64,000 bases of DNA from Reticulascus tulasneorum (lineage: Eukaryota; Ascomycota; Sordariomycetes; Glomerellales; Reticulascaceae): positions 2,170,001 to 2,234,000 of the forward strand of contig LSAX01000001.1 in NCBI GenBank assembly GCA_001557505.1. The letters are read 5' to 3'. Both the position numbers and the translations under genes were made by a program. Positions 36,991 to 48,109 of this stretch are shown here, one piece after another. The notes below the pieces were generated by a model. That model did not search any database and was not told where the DNA came from. It saw only the letters and a program-made list of their open reading frames with translations. The first letter of the stretch is position 1. Every line of letters starts with the position of its first letter.

Positions 36991-39820
36991 CTAGCCCTGT
37001 CTATACTCCTCCTGTCGTTGGTAATTCAAGCCGAGCGATGGGTCGTGGAACCCCGAAATATTAAGCTCGCCTGTGTTCGGATCTTGGGGGAAGAGAGAAT
37101 TGATGACATCCTAAGAAGAAGAAGATTAGCAACACTGGCACAGTGCCCGGCGACGGGGACCTAGGAAAAACTGGAGACGTACCCAGTCGAGGGTTTCAAG
37201 TTGATTCATCATGCCCATCTGCGGTGGCATTCTCTGCCCGCCGACGACACTTCCCCCGTCGCTGCTGTTCTCCGGGCTGTTCGGATCCACAGGTGGTACG
37301 CTCCACAGAGCCTCGCCGTTGGATACGCCGGCGAAAACGATGTTGGGTGGCGGACCCATAGATGGCCCTCCAGGTGGGCCTCCCGGCCCCATACCCATGG
37401 GTGGCGGACCGCCCATTCCCGGCTCAGTCTTTAGGCCGACGGGGGACGTGTGTGACTGCTGGGGGTACTGCTGGAGGTGGGGCGGCATGGTGGAACCCGC
37501 TCCACCCTTGCCGGCAACGGCGTGCTTGCTCGGGGCCGCGCGCAGGGTGCCGGTGGGGGCCCTCATCTTGCGCATGCCCTGGTAGATGGCCGTTTTGCTC
37601 ATGATCTCGCCGAGGATCTGCAGGCCCTTGGCTTCTGGCGGCAGGGCGCGGTCCGTGTTGAAGACGTAGTCGAGGCATGACCAGATACGAGCCGCTTCCC
37701 GGTTGTGGGGGCGGTAGTAGACCTCTGTGGCGAGCAGCAGGGCGACATGGAACTGCTGGTAGGCGCCCATGTACCAGGTCCACTCGCGGAAGAGGTGGTC
37801 CGTCTCCAACTGGATGGCGATCTCGATGATCATGATGCCCGACATGATCAGGATGTTGTTGAGCCGGTGGGGCATCGGGGTGCTGGCATTGGCGTGGTAG
37901 GGGTGGAGGACCATGACGTGCAGCCGATAGAGGAGGAGATGCATTACGAGCTTGGCGTAGCGCTGGAGAGGGACCCGATCATCCAGGAAGCGGTCGTACT
38001 TTTCGAAGATCCTCTTGCGGAAGTTCTCAATCTTGGTCAGCACGGTAGTCAGCGTCGACCTGCGGCCTTCCAGCTTGCGGCGGTCCAGCCAGATGATACG
38101 CATCATCTCGTTGATCTCGAAGCGGATCAAGGTCAGGAGCGTCGAGGTCCAGTGGTCGGCGGGCTCCGGCGGTAGCGAGGCATTGACGAGCTCCGGCTCT
38201 TCGCAGTTGATGGGGAGCTTCGTGTCGTAGTCCTCCCGCCTGATGGCTGGCCGGGGGCCTTGGGCCTCGCAGGTTCGGATATCCAGGAAACAGAGCTGGT
38301 GCCAGAGGAGCCGGCGGACATGGGTGTCCAATGGATTCAGCCCGTAGGTCTCGCCGTCTCGGTGCAGGCCCATGCACTCCGCCATACGCACGGCGGCACC
38401 TGCAAGGACGGAATGGGCTCTTGATACCTCGGCTCTACAAAGAGGCAGCTGAACGGTATTAGTCGGAATACAAAATAACTGCACTCGGAAGGTCGCCTTA
38501 CCATGTACATGATGAAGCCCTGCATGGTCTCGACCCTCGTTGTCCTCAGGAAATTCGCTTTGCTCAGAGACGCCTCGGTAGCATGCTTCAGCTTCTCGAT
38601 CAGCAGAGGTTTGGTGAAGCCGAAGTCCCGCCTGATGGTGGACTCGTCCATGCTCACGGCAGCGCTGAACCACGCTGCAAACATGACCGCCTGGGTCGAG
38701 GCGCGGGGTTCGTAGTTGTGATAGATCTCGTCCCAAAAGCTCTGATAGTCGGCCTCAAACGACGGGCGGTGGACGCACCGGGCAACCGGATGCACAGCGC
38801 TGAAGTACTGCTGGATGAGACGATCTCCCGCCTCCCTGGTCGGCAGCATTCTCTCCAGAGACGGCGTCTCAGCCGTGTGGCCGAAGAAGAAGCCGCTGGA
38901 TGGAGGAATGTATGACGCTCCAGGCTTCAGAAAGTCGGGGATTGACCCATCCGAGCCTCCTGTCATGGACATAGCATCCATTCCTGGTGGTGGGCCGCCC
39001 GGGAAGCCGGGGAACCCAGGCGGCGGACCGGCCCGCGGTGGGCCACCAAAACCGGGAGGCGGTCGTTGGCCAGATATTCCGGCTGAGATCTTAATTTACG
39101 GTTAATGATGGGCCACTGCCGGGAGGGGGGGTAGGGGCCTGGGCAAAAAGTCCCCGGAACCCCTGGACGTACCTCTTCCGATATCCTGGGCCTGGATAGA
39201 CCTCCTATTCGTTCAGTGATGCGCATCTTGCCAACCTGGACTCCCAGATCAATTACATCATCCATGCCGTCCGCATCCTCTTCGTAGGTGATGTCCAAGG
39301 CGGCCATGTCGGTGGGTTCGAGGTCCCGCTCCTCGGAATATTCGTCCTCGACGTCGTCTGCCAGGATCCTCTGCTGCTTGGCGGCTTTGGAGGTGGACTT
39401 GACGACATCGCGTTCGAACTGGCGCTCCAGGGAGCCGACCTTTTCCTTGATCTCGGTCAGACGCAATTGGCTCGCCTCATCCAGCTTAGGCCCCAGGTAG
39501 AGGCAGTCCCGGGAGAATTTCAGGCAATTGGTGCAGGGTTGAGACTTATTGCACTTGAGCTTCCGGCGGCGACACTCCAGGCACGAGGTAATCATTCGCA
39601 TGCGGCGCCGAATTGGCCTCGGGCTGGGACCAGCTCCCAGCGGTCCTCCACCGCCTCCTCCACTTCCGGTGCCTACTGGCCCATCGCCTCCGGGAGAACC
39701 ACTCGCGACGGAGCCATCGCCACCGGGATGCGTTGGTTGGTAGTTCTGTGGGTAGAGCTGTGGCTGACCCGGTAGGTTGGCCGGCCCATGACCTGCAGCG
39801 CCATGATCGCCGTGGTCCAT
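36991..39820 (-). CDS. Zn2Cys6 fungal-specific transcription factor
   Basis: Nuclear regulator of 873 residues in four exons: 39820-39173, 39089-38502, 38448-37183 and 37110-36991. All three introns (83, 53 and 72 bp) are phase 0. The open frame extends upstream of 39820 but only from a GTG, so the first ATG (MDHGDHGAAG) is taken as start. After a Gly/Pro-rich leader comes the binuclear cluster with C80, C83, C90, C96, C99 and C106, followed by a helical linker (LRLTEIKEKVGSLERQ) and an acidic segment. The middle part (HPVARCVHRPSFEADYQSFW, later MAECMGLHRDGETYGL and RRLLWHQLCFLDI) is the fungal_trans domain (PF04082). The C-terminus is Gly/Pro/Met-rich. The last exon of 39 residues completes DVINSLFPQDPNTGEL. 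I cannot assign a named orthologue or target. Confidence 0.9.
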
Positions 39821-41629
39821 TGAGAAGCAGCCCTTCAGAGACGAAGGGTAGGAGTCCACACTGGCAAGGCGCAGGGCACGTAATACGGGCAGGTCAGTCG
39901 GCAGACTAATCGCATTAAAAAGAGAAGGAGCTGATCATTCGCTGGGTCGTCCGGGAACACGCAGTTTGGATGCCAGAAAACTGGAGAAGAATGAAGATCA
40001 TCTGGGGCTTGGAGGGGAGTTACGGACGTAATGAAAGCTCCCAGCAAGCTTTTTTTCCCCCCCCTCGGCGGGAGGACAGAAGGTAATGGGAATGTGCTGC
40101 AGGCATGCATATGAAAGGGGAGGAGGGCCCAGGGTCCGGTTGGCTGGCTGGCTGGCTGGCAGGCTGACCGGCCGGGCATGTGGTGATGAGGAGAGGAGAG
40201 AGCACACTACGTAGTAATACGTGAGTGAGTGAGTGATTGAGTACATCATTTCATACCTACCTAGTAGACTACCTTGCCTTACCTGCCTTAGTAGGCGGCG
40301 GCTGGGCGGTGGCTGTTTCGGGGAGGACCCTTGAACGGCAACCTTTCAGGCGGTGGAGAAGATGATTCCCAGCCTCTGAGAGGTGCGAATCCCAGCGCCT
40401 TCACTGCTAAGGTAATTAGTTACTAGGTAGGTCCTCAGGTACCTTAGAGTACCCCTCCACTGCACTCACTTCCCTAATACAAACTTTACGGCGATGATCT
40501 CTCTACCAGACCGGGGGGTCAATCCACAGGCCACTCTCAGAAGAAAAGTTGGATCATGGATACATGTTGATGCGCTGGCTTCTGGCCGTTGTGGAAAGTA
40601 CTAGGTAGCTACGAATAACTTGGCTTATCACTCGGTCTGGACCATATGAGACTGACCTAGACGCCAGCCTCCTCTGTTTTCTGTTTCCTCCCGCATCTTC
40701 CCTCCGTCGCACTCGGACTCGCCTTTTCTTTTCTCTGTTGAGTCCATCCCCCATCTCATCATCTTCCCGTGCGTCCCCGCTGCCTTTTTTGACCCCTCAC
40801 TCCCCCTCCCCTCTCCCCCCTCCCCTCTCCCCCATGTGTTCTCTCGCCCACATACCTAGTTCTAGCTGGAGCAAGCAGCAGCACCTTGTGCGCAAAAACC
40901 ACATGTACCGAGCCCAAGCGTGTGCGCTCCATTCGCAGATATGCGTGACAAGTCTGGCGGGCGGGCATGAGGCGCCGGTTGCCCGCCATTGGAAATCACA
41001 CCTTGGCCCCAGGCTAATGCCCGCGCCGTCCTATCAGGACACGGAGAGCCTCCTGGGCCAGTCCTTGAAGCAGCAGGTGAGAAGCATTCCAGACCTCTGC
41101 CGTGCCCGCCTCACCGCCAATCGAATGCGCCAGGCATGTGGGCAAAAGCCTGCTAGACAAGACTCCACGTGTTATTGCGATCCCTAGTTCTCTTCCACAG
41201 CTCCTTTCAATCCGTTGCCGAACTGCTAGCGTCCCATGTGGCCCAGCGTGGCTAGGTAATGTGTAAACTAGCACTCTCCCGTCTCGCGTGGTGGATATGA
41301 CGGGATCCACAATCGAGAAGCGCTTGCACGTCGTCTGGTCCTACTACGTATATATGTAGATAGGCCTTGCAAAGATGAGGCACAATCAAGATAACGCGCC
41401 GTGGCTGAACTGCCAGTTGTGTGGCGTTTGCTCCTGGTTTCAACTCGTTCTGGAATTGCTTCCAAGGTTTTAAGGTAAACTCGGAGTGTGTCACATGAGC
41501 ACTCCATCAAGGACGGCATGCAACATTATTTCCTAAACCCCCAAAAAATCCAGAACATGGTTATATTGTCACAAATGCCTGGTCTATCATTTTATGCAAC
41601 TCGAAACTAGCATACGCGTAGCTAGCTAT
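39821..41629. other. Spacer upstream of the Zn2Cys6 gene
   Basis: About 1.8 kb holding the Zn2Cys6 promoter and the 3' flank of the next gene. It carries short tetranucleotide repeats, TAGGTAC-type motifs and a strongly pyrimidine-rich tract on the plus strand (about 40670-40835). A 149-codon plus-strand frame at 40738-41187 starts at TTG, is low-complexity at first and resembles no family, so it is not called. Confidence 0.5.
40141..40160. repeat. (TGGC)5 microsatellite
   Basis: Five exact TGGC units in the leader or promoter of the Zn2Cys6 gene. A (GTGA)4 repeat lies at 40221-40236. Confidence 0.85.
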
Positions 41630-44110
41630 CTATGGATCCCATGGAGATTTCGTGGCATCCTTCTCTTCCAATTCGCGCGCTATAGCCTCTAAAGCCTCCG
41701 CATCCTCCAGAGCCTCTGCTTCTTCTAGAGCCTTTGCAGCCCTAGCGTAGTCTGCGATCTCTGCGAACCGTGCGAACTCTGCGAATTCTGCAGCGTCTGC
41801 AAACTCTGCGTACTCTGCGTAATCCGCGTACTTTGCGTGCTCTGGGTCATCTGCGTGCTCCGGGTGGCGCTCCGGGTCATCTGCGTGCTCCGCAGCATCT
41901 GTGTACTCAGTAACCTCTGCGGGCTCTCCAGCCAGTGCGGACTGTATCGCCTGCACGACATCGGAGTATTCTGCAGAGTCACCGTCCTCTGCTGCCTCCA
42001 AAGGCCCCAGCCTTCGCTTGCGAACCTCGACAAATGCTCTCCAGCGCTTCAGTTCCCTCATGACTCTGTTGCCCTCCGCCGGCTCAGCATTCTGCTTCAG
42101 GTAGTCTCGCAGCATGCGAAACCAAGTGCTGTTCCCGCCCCAGCCCCTCTTCATATCCGACATAACAATCTGTGAGAGTGCTACGAGAGCCGTCACCGGA
42201 ACCCTGATCTCGCGCGTCACGAAGAACTGGATGCACCGGAAGACGTGGTTGAAGGCCCTCTTGTTGGATATATTTGGCGCTTGCGTGAACCAAAGGGCCA
42301 TATTTGCCACCAATTCCTCTCTCCGTTTCCGATCCCCCTGGTAGTCGCCGCCTCGCCTCCATAGTTTGGCAGAACCGATGCCAACAACTTCCCAGATGGC
42401 ATCCGGGGACACAGTTGGGTCGGCAATCATTCCTTGGACATACCCGCTCCAATCCCTCCAATCCCAGATGCGCCCTATTTCTCTAAGCGAGATCTTTGTT
42501 CTGAAAGTGGAGTAGATTTGGAGTGCCAAGGTATGGTCATTGCTTGCGAGCGCCAGATGCCTACCAACTTCGATTGCTGCTGATCCCCGGTTGTCCAAAT
42601 GCCCATCCAAAGCCTGAAGGAGTGCATTTTCCATCCTCAACGGAAATAGGGCTTTGTATATGTTGTCCAGATGCGCTCTTTGCCGGGGACCCAGTGTGCT
42701 TCGGCATACTATCCCAAATAAGTGCCTAAGTTTCGTGCTGCCCGTAAAAAGCTTGGCTGCGAATAAGTGCTGGGCGTCGCTCTTTGCAAAGTATTCATGA
42801 CAACTCCAATAGCGGAGGAGAACTTGCCAGAGCTCATGCGCTGGTGTATAAACCGTTGCATTGTAGGCAGTGTCCAACAAGTATTCCTGACTGACGAGCG
42901 GCATCCGTGCGAGTGTCCACAACCAAGCGAGGTGAAGCTCTCGACGGCCCGCATGCCCTAGTCGGCGCCCATAGTCCACCAGGAAGTACTGGATGATAGC
43001 AAGCGTCTCGTTGTGTTGATCGGAGGAGACACCCCGCAATATGGATCCGAGATCGTTTGCCAGAGTTCTATGGTGGGTGCTTCGATAGCTTTCCCATGCT
43101 CCTTCCGGCCGCATTACGCGTGCTCCCTTCGCAGAACTAGAAAGATGGGAACAAATGCTATTCATCCTCCTGTTCTGATTCATTGTAGGGTAGGAGAACG
43201 AGATTAACGACTGGACTATGGCGGCAAGACCGTATCCGATTTGGTTGAGGTCAGATACCGGCGGATTGCTGACGATCAGCTCGCTCAAACCCTTGACCAA
43301 GCGAGGATCTTTCAACGAAGCTGTTCGAGACAGCAGTGCGTTCCACCAAGCGCCGTCAAGGTCCATGGACCATTCGAGAGAAGAGACCTGTAGTCCCTGA
43401 ATAACTGCGCTGAAGAATTGAAGCTGAGAATTCCCGACTTTCGATCTTTTGCAAAGCTCAGCCAAGGCGGCAGGAACAGTGTCGAGTGCCATATCGACAT
43501 CGGCTTTTGAGAGGAGGCCTGACACCAAACGTTGCTTGAGTCCACCCACAAAGAGCTGGAACTTGGATTTTGGATTGTCCACCCCGTGCGCAATGATTGA
43601 TAATCGTAATTCGTGAAGCTCCTCCACAAATGGGGTTGTGGCTCCGATGTCCTTGGCAGATATATTATCCTCGGTGGCCGTATTATGCACAGTGGACGTC
43701 TTATCGTCCTCTTTGACCTTGGTGCCAGCTGGCTCGCTTTCCAACACACCTGGGTCCACTGACCGACGCGTAGCTGAAGGGTCCCTTTTTGGTATTTTCT
43801 CCTCGCGCAGCTCACGAGCGGTCGGGGGTTGCCATTTCCAACTACGCAGATCAACTGGGAACTCAATTGCCCAAGGAGGAAATGTCGGCTGGAGCTCCAT
43901 CGAATAGAGCGACCCCATCCTCATCTTCCCCAGTCGCCGCCTGCTTTCCAATGGCCCGGGCAAGGAGGTCGCATGCCGCCTGGCAGCTCGTGTCGCATGG
44001 CAGTAGCGTTCGAAGGCGGCAGACAGGACGCTCTCGGTTATCCACACGTTATCTATTGGTATCCGGATCTGTTGGACTGCTTGACAGCATCGTGCTGTTC
44101 GCGGAGACAT
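41630..44110 (-). CDS. Unrecognised protein with Ala/Glu-rich tail
   Basis: One exon, 826 residues from the first ATG (MSPRTARCCQ). The frame extends 33 codons further only to a GTG at 44209. The N-terminus is rich in Arg, Ser and hydroxyl residues and lacks acids for its first 17 residues, which suggests mitochondrial import. It is followed by the segment ESRRRLGKMRMGSLYSME, of a kind I associate with fungal helical-repeat organelle proteins. The central 600 residues look alpha-helical throughout with repeated pairs of helices, compatible with a PPR-like or similar solenoid, but I cannot match a defined motif. The last 100 residues are a low-complexity tail built from AEYAEFAD and ALEEAEALEDAE words. 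It is divergent from HEM12 with 398 bp between the starts. Function unknown. Confidence 0.75.
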   Translation of the reverse strand: MSPRTARCCQAVQQIRIPIDNVWITESVLSAAFERYCHATRAARRHATSLPGPLESRRRLGKMRMGSLYSMELQPTFPPWAIEFPVDLRSWKWQPPTARELREEKIPKRDPSATRRSVDPGVLESEPAGTKVKEDDKTSTVHNTATEDNISAKDIGATTPFVEELHELRLSIIAHGVDNPKSKFQLFVGGLKQRLVSGLLSKADVDMALDTVPAALAELCKRSKVGNSQLQFFSAVIQGLQVSSLEWSMDLDGAWWNALLSRTASLKDPRLVKGLSELIVSNPPVSDLNQIGYGLAAIVQSLISFSYPTMNQNRRMNSICSHLSSSAKGARVMRPEGAWESYRSTHHRTLANDLGSILRGVSSDQHNETLAIIQYFLVDYGRRLGHAGRRELHLAWLWTLARMPLVSQEYLLDTAYNATVYTPAHELWQVLLRYWSCHEYFAKSDAQHLFAAKLFTGSTKLRHLFGIVCRSTLGPRQRAHLDNIYKALFPLRMENALLQALDGHLDNRGSAAIEVGRHLALASNDHTLALQIYSTFRTKISLREIGRIWDWRDWSGYVQGMIADPTVSPDAIWEVVGIGSAKLWRRGGDYQGDRKRREELVANMALWFTQAPNISNKRAFNHVFRCIQFFVTREIRVPVTALVALSQIVMSDMKRGWGGNSTWFRMLRDYLKQNAEPAEGNRVMRELKRWRAFVEVRKRRLGPLEAAEDGDSAEYSDVVQAIQSALAGEPAEVTEYTDAAEHADDPERHPEHADDPEHAKYADYAEYAEFADAAEFAEFARFAEIADYARAAKALEEAEALEDAEALEAIARELEEKDATKSPWDP

Positions 44111-44508
44111 GGAAGGACGCGCAAGAGAAGGGAGGATTCGACATGGGCGGGAGGTGATTTCGTGCTGTTGTCGACAGAATCCGCATGGCCAAGTGGTGTA
44201 TCGAGCCACAGCGCGGGCAATTGAATTGTAGGAGCCCGTATATACAATCGAGGTATCCGAAGATGCAGCCTACCTCAGTCTTGAAGTCGAACGTAAGGAG
44301 AGTAGGGTATTCAATAGCTTTTGTCGTTGCGACGTTAAATGAAATGCCAGCCAATCAGGTAGGGTTTGAAAGCAAGCTGTTTTCAGCCACTGTGTGGCTG
44401 ATCTAATGGTGTATGTGGCAAGGCGCGGCCAGGGATAATTGACTTCGGCGGGGATCGCGGGGCATCTTTGATTCTTTCACGAGACATCGGTTCGACCAGC
44501 TCGACAAG
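44111..44508. promoter_or_regulatory. Shared bidirectional promoter with CCAAT box
   Basis: The 398 bp between two divergent ATGs must carry both promoters unless the leaders are very short. CCAAT is present at 44351-44355, 154 bp before the HEM12 ATG. The CCAAT-binding HAP complex regulates haem genes in several fungi, so this is a reasonable candidate site; binding here is inference. Confidence 0.5.
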
Positions 44509-45849
44509 ATGGAACACTCTTTCGAGCCGTTGAAAAATGATTTGCTTATACGGGCGGCATGGGGTACAATTGGAGGCCCCTAATCTCACCCAATTGAGTT
44601 TATTCTGACCTCTTCTCGCAGGCCAGAAGGTTGAACGGCCACCCATCTGGGTAATGAGACAAGGTACCGATTTTCTTCCCCAGCAAGCTCTTCCTCAGAC
44701 CTACTAACCGCCACAAACTGCAGCTGGACGCTACCTCCCCGAATACCATGAAGCCAAAGGCGACCGCGACTTCTTCACCTGCTGCCGCGACCCCGAAATC
44801 GCTTCCACCCTCACTCTGCAGCCGGTGGAGCGGTTTGCCGGCCTCCTGGACGCCGCCATCATCTTCAGCGACATCCTCGTGATCCCGCAGGCGATGGGCA
44901 TGACGGTCGAGATGGTGGACAAGAAGGGCCCGCACTTCCCGAACCCGCTCAAGTCGCCCACCGACGGCCAGTACGAGGAGATACTCGCGCGCGAGGTCGA
45001 CGTCGCCGCGGAGCTGGACTATGTCTACAAGGCGCTGACGCTGACGCGCAAGAAGCTCGCCGGCCGGGTCCCGCTCATCGGCTTTTGCGGCGCCCCGTGG
45101 ACGCTGCTTTGCTATATGGTCGAGGGGGGCGGGACCAAGCTGTTTGTGCAGATCAAGACTTGGGTTTATAGATACCCCGAGGAGGCGAAGCGGATGTTGC
45201 AGAAGATTTCGGAGCTGTGTGTGGAGTATCTGGCGCTTCAAGTAAAGGCAGGCGCGCAGGTATGTACATTTCTACAGAATCGACTTTTGTTCTTTGAGAA
45301 CTGACAACCTCTAGCTCGTCATGGTCTTCGATTCCTGGGCTGGGGAGCTGGGTCCCACATCGTTTAAGAAATTTAGCGAGCCCTATCTGGCTTACATCGC
45401 GGACAACCTCCCAAGGAGGCTGAAAGAACTAGGTCTCGATCCCGTGCCCATGACAGTATTCCCGAAAGGAGCATGGCACGCCCTCGATTCGGTGTGCAAC
45501 ATGAAATACAATGTTGTGGGGCTAGACTGGATGCACGATGCGGCCGAGGCCGTCAAGATCCGAGGCAATAGGCCGATTGTATTCCAGGGTAACGCCGATC
45601 CCGGTGTACTGTACGGCACGCGGGAGTCGATAACGGAGGTGGTCAAGGAGATGGTGGATGGCTTTGGCGGCGGGAAGCAAGGCTGGATTGCGAATCTGGG
45701 CCATGGTAAGCCGTCTCTTGGATAGAAGATTCCTCGGACCCCCATCCATTCGTCTTTTTCTAACGTATTTCGCAGGTATCACACCAGGCGTTAACCCGGA
45801 GGATCTAAAGTTTTTCTTCCAGGAAATCCATCGTCTGACCAAAAATTGA
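44509..45849 (+). CDS. HEM12: Uroporphyrinogen decarboxylase
   Basis: Cytosolic haem-pathway enzyme that removes four acetate carboxyls from uroporphyrinogen III to give coproporphyrinogen III. Five exons: 44509-44563, 44622-44663, 44724-45259, 45315-45705 and 45776-45849, giving 365 residues, the usual family length. The two first exons are only 55 and 42 bp, but joining them yields the family start ([14 protein letters not shown], then [20 protein letters not shown]), which confirms the splice sites. Introns are 54-70 bp with CTGAC or CTAAC branch sites. Active-site features present are the RQAGR loop (R31, R35), FSDIL (D82), [14 protein letters not shown] and the late NLGHGI histidine. The gene looks intact. 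Confidence 0.97.
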
Positions 45850-46350
45850 CGCCATGTACTAGCATCTGTGTAGTTGAATTAGGCTACTACGCCTCATGGG
45901 TTGGCATAAGTCTGGCGTACAAAACCTCTAGTTCGAGGACATGTCTTATTATAGACCAAGACTCTCTCATCTCTCATGCATCACTCGGCCAGTACGGGCC
46001 ACAACGAGAAGGCGAAAGAGACACAAAATATGAAGTGTTCCGTGAAACAGTTCCATTAACTAGCTGTTCTCCAGGCCCTAGCAAAGCCATTATGGTATCG
46101 ATTAACTTTTTTTCCGCGAGGGTTGAACAACTCCTCGCTATAGGCCACCGCCCATAAATTCCCAAACCCATTTCCCCCATAAAACTCCGTCGACGAAAAC
46201 CCCAGAAGCAGCCAGTAATACATCCCAAGCGCCAGAGAAGAAGGCAGAAGCAGAAGCAGAAGATTCGTCCGGCAGACGCTATGCTACCGTGGTAAAGGTA
46301 GAGAAGATGAAGATCTAGAAGCAGAATCCTAGCCGCGGCAGGTTTGGAGC
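45850..46350. other. Convergent spacer
   Basis: About 500 bp between the HEM12 stop and the stop of the leftward DUF3602 gene. It holds both 3' untranslated regions and an imperfect AGAAGC repeat at 46242-46262. No gene seen. Confidence 0.55.
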
Positions 46351-46843
46351 TTATGCCTTCTTGCCCGAGAGCCAGTGCTTGGCCTTGGCGGCGAGGCTGT
46401 GCTCCTTCTCCTCAGAGCTCTTTCGGACGGAGGAAGAATCGTCAATGGCGCTTTCGCCGTTGGCCCTCTTCGCGGCTGCCGCCTCCTCGGAGCCATCCTT
46501 GAAGACGTTGGCGGCACCGCCTCGTCCGTAGTGAGCAGCTCCAGAGCTGGATCGTCGCGGGACGCTTTATTGGCTGTTAGTTTCTTGATTCTTCTCGATG
46601 TGAACTCGCAGGGGGGGAGCGAAGGGGGGGGAGAGAGAGATAGAAGACTTACGCATCAACATCCTGTCGCAACCGGGTCTCATAAGGGTCGTCGTTCTTG
46701 GCCATGTTGCCGGAGCCTCCTCGTCCCGTGGTGACGACAGAGGTCTTCAGGGTTGGGGTCTCGAGATCCTTGGGGGTGACCTTGGGAGACTTGGCCGAGT
46801 CGACCATGTTACCGGCACCACCGCGTCCGTGAGAGGCAAGCAT
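46351..46843 (-). CDS. DUF3602 / Par32-like small protein
   Basis: Protein of 134 residues in two exons, 46843-46653 and 46564-46351. The 88-bp intron runs from GTAAGT through a CTAAC branch site to an AAAG acceptor, and the join restores the frame as DVDAVPRRSSSGAAHYG. Three copies of the diagnostic GRGG(A/S)(G/A)N motif occur (near residues 7, 41 and 79: HGRGGAGN, TGRGGSGN, YGRGGAAN). These define DUF3602, the family of yeast Par32, a phosphoprotein that restrains ammonium transporters under TORC1 control. The rest is Lys/Glu/Ser-rich and probably disordered. Its role in this organism is not shown; Par32-like function is inference from the motif only. A TATTTAA element lies at 47101-47107 upstream. 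Confidence 0.85.
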
Positions 46844-48082
46844 TTTGATTGTTGTTTTGGCTTTTGGGGGGAGAAGGATGAGGGGTTCTTGTTGTGGGAG
46901 TTGACCGGAGTGCAGAAGATGGGTAACTCAGGGAAGGGTGTCAGAGGGGGTGGTGGCAAGACTGCTGAATAGAACAAGATAGAGTTCGGAGTGTCAAGTG
47001 GAGGAGGAGGGGCAGTTATGTGTCTGTTTGCGTTTGTATGTGTAGAGAGAGTGCTGTCTTAGACAAAGGGAGTGCGAGAAGGGGAGAGAGGACGGAAAGG
47101 TTAAATAGCCCAGCAGGAGAGACAGGACTTGGAGTGTCGTGCAAAGGCTCCCGACCGAAAATGAGAACACAAAGCAATATTTTACGTATACAACAGAAAA
47201 GCTGATCACAAGGTCACTCAGATCTTTTCCTCTGGCCCCCTAGGCAAACAAGGTACTGTATGATTCAAACGACGGCCCCCTTCTCCACAAGTCTCGAACA
47301 CAACAGCCGCCTGGGCAATGACGGGCACAGGTCAGTAACACGGGCACAGGGGAGAGAGCCGACCTAGCCTAACGGGCAGCCGGCGCGCACCCTTGGGTAA
47401 GGGCAATGGATGGGGACAGGACACGCAAAGCAAAGCAAAAGTCGCCCAGCCCGTTTTGATCCCATTGCCATTCGGGTTTGCAGGAAGGGTCGGGGAGCAT
47501 TGCCAAAAGGCGTTATTAGGCCATGTAGGGGGGTACCTGGCTGGTGAGTGCGAAGGGCACCAGATGATGGTGTAGCGGCAGCAAACCATTAACTAACCAA
47601 AACGTAATGGAAATAATGGGCAGCCTGGGCATCGTCGGGTAAGGCGACGGCTCCTGGCCCCCTTTGGCCCTGCTAAGGAAATGGTGTCATTCCGCCTGGT
47701 CGTCACTTGATCCGTCTAAATCCATATTCGAGACAGCTCGTTTGTCATGCTGTTGTGGTTTTTTTTTTCTTGTTCCAGTTCGTTTGCGGATCATCTGTGT
47801 CTGGGAGGCGGTCCTGGTTGCGGACGGGTTCCTGGATTTTATTTTTGAAAAGGATGGAGAACAAAAGAATGCGGTGGATGGATGGATGGAACTGATTAAT
47901 GGCACGGGTTCCAGTTCTACCTGTACCTAGGGCGGTGGTTGGACGCCTGCCAGGGCTTTTGACGCATGTAGTTCAAGCAAGCTCGCCCAACTTTGCCCTA
48001 CCTACGAACTAATTACATACCACGTAGTACAGCTATGAACGCTTCTAGAACTTTGCCGCAATTGCCCAGCTAGAAATAACCT

Positions 48083-48109
48083 ACACACACACACACACAC
48101 ACACACAAA
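48083..48109. repeat. (AC)13 microsatellite
   Basis: Uninterrupted AC repeat of 27 bp in the velB-side spacer. Confidence 0.95.

Noticed and set aside
39821..39859. Start of the Zn2Cys6 gene at 39859
   Set aside because: The codon there is GTG. The first in-frame ATG is at 39820.
40738..41187. 149-codon plus-strand frame
   Set aside because: It begins with TTG in a CT-rich promoter-like tract and has no recognisable domain.
44111..44209. Start of the 826-residue gene at 44209
   Set aside because: The codon is GTG, not used as a normal nuclear start in fungi; the ATG at 44110 is preferred.
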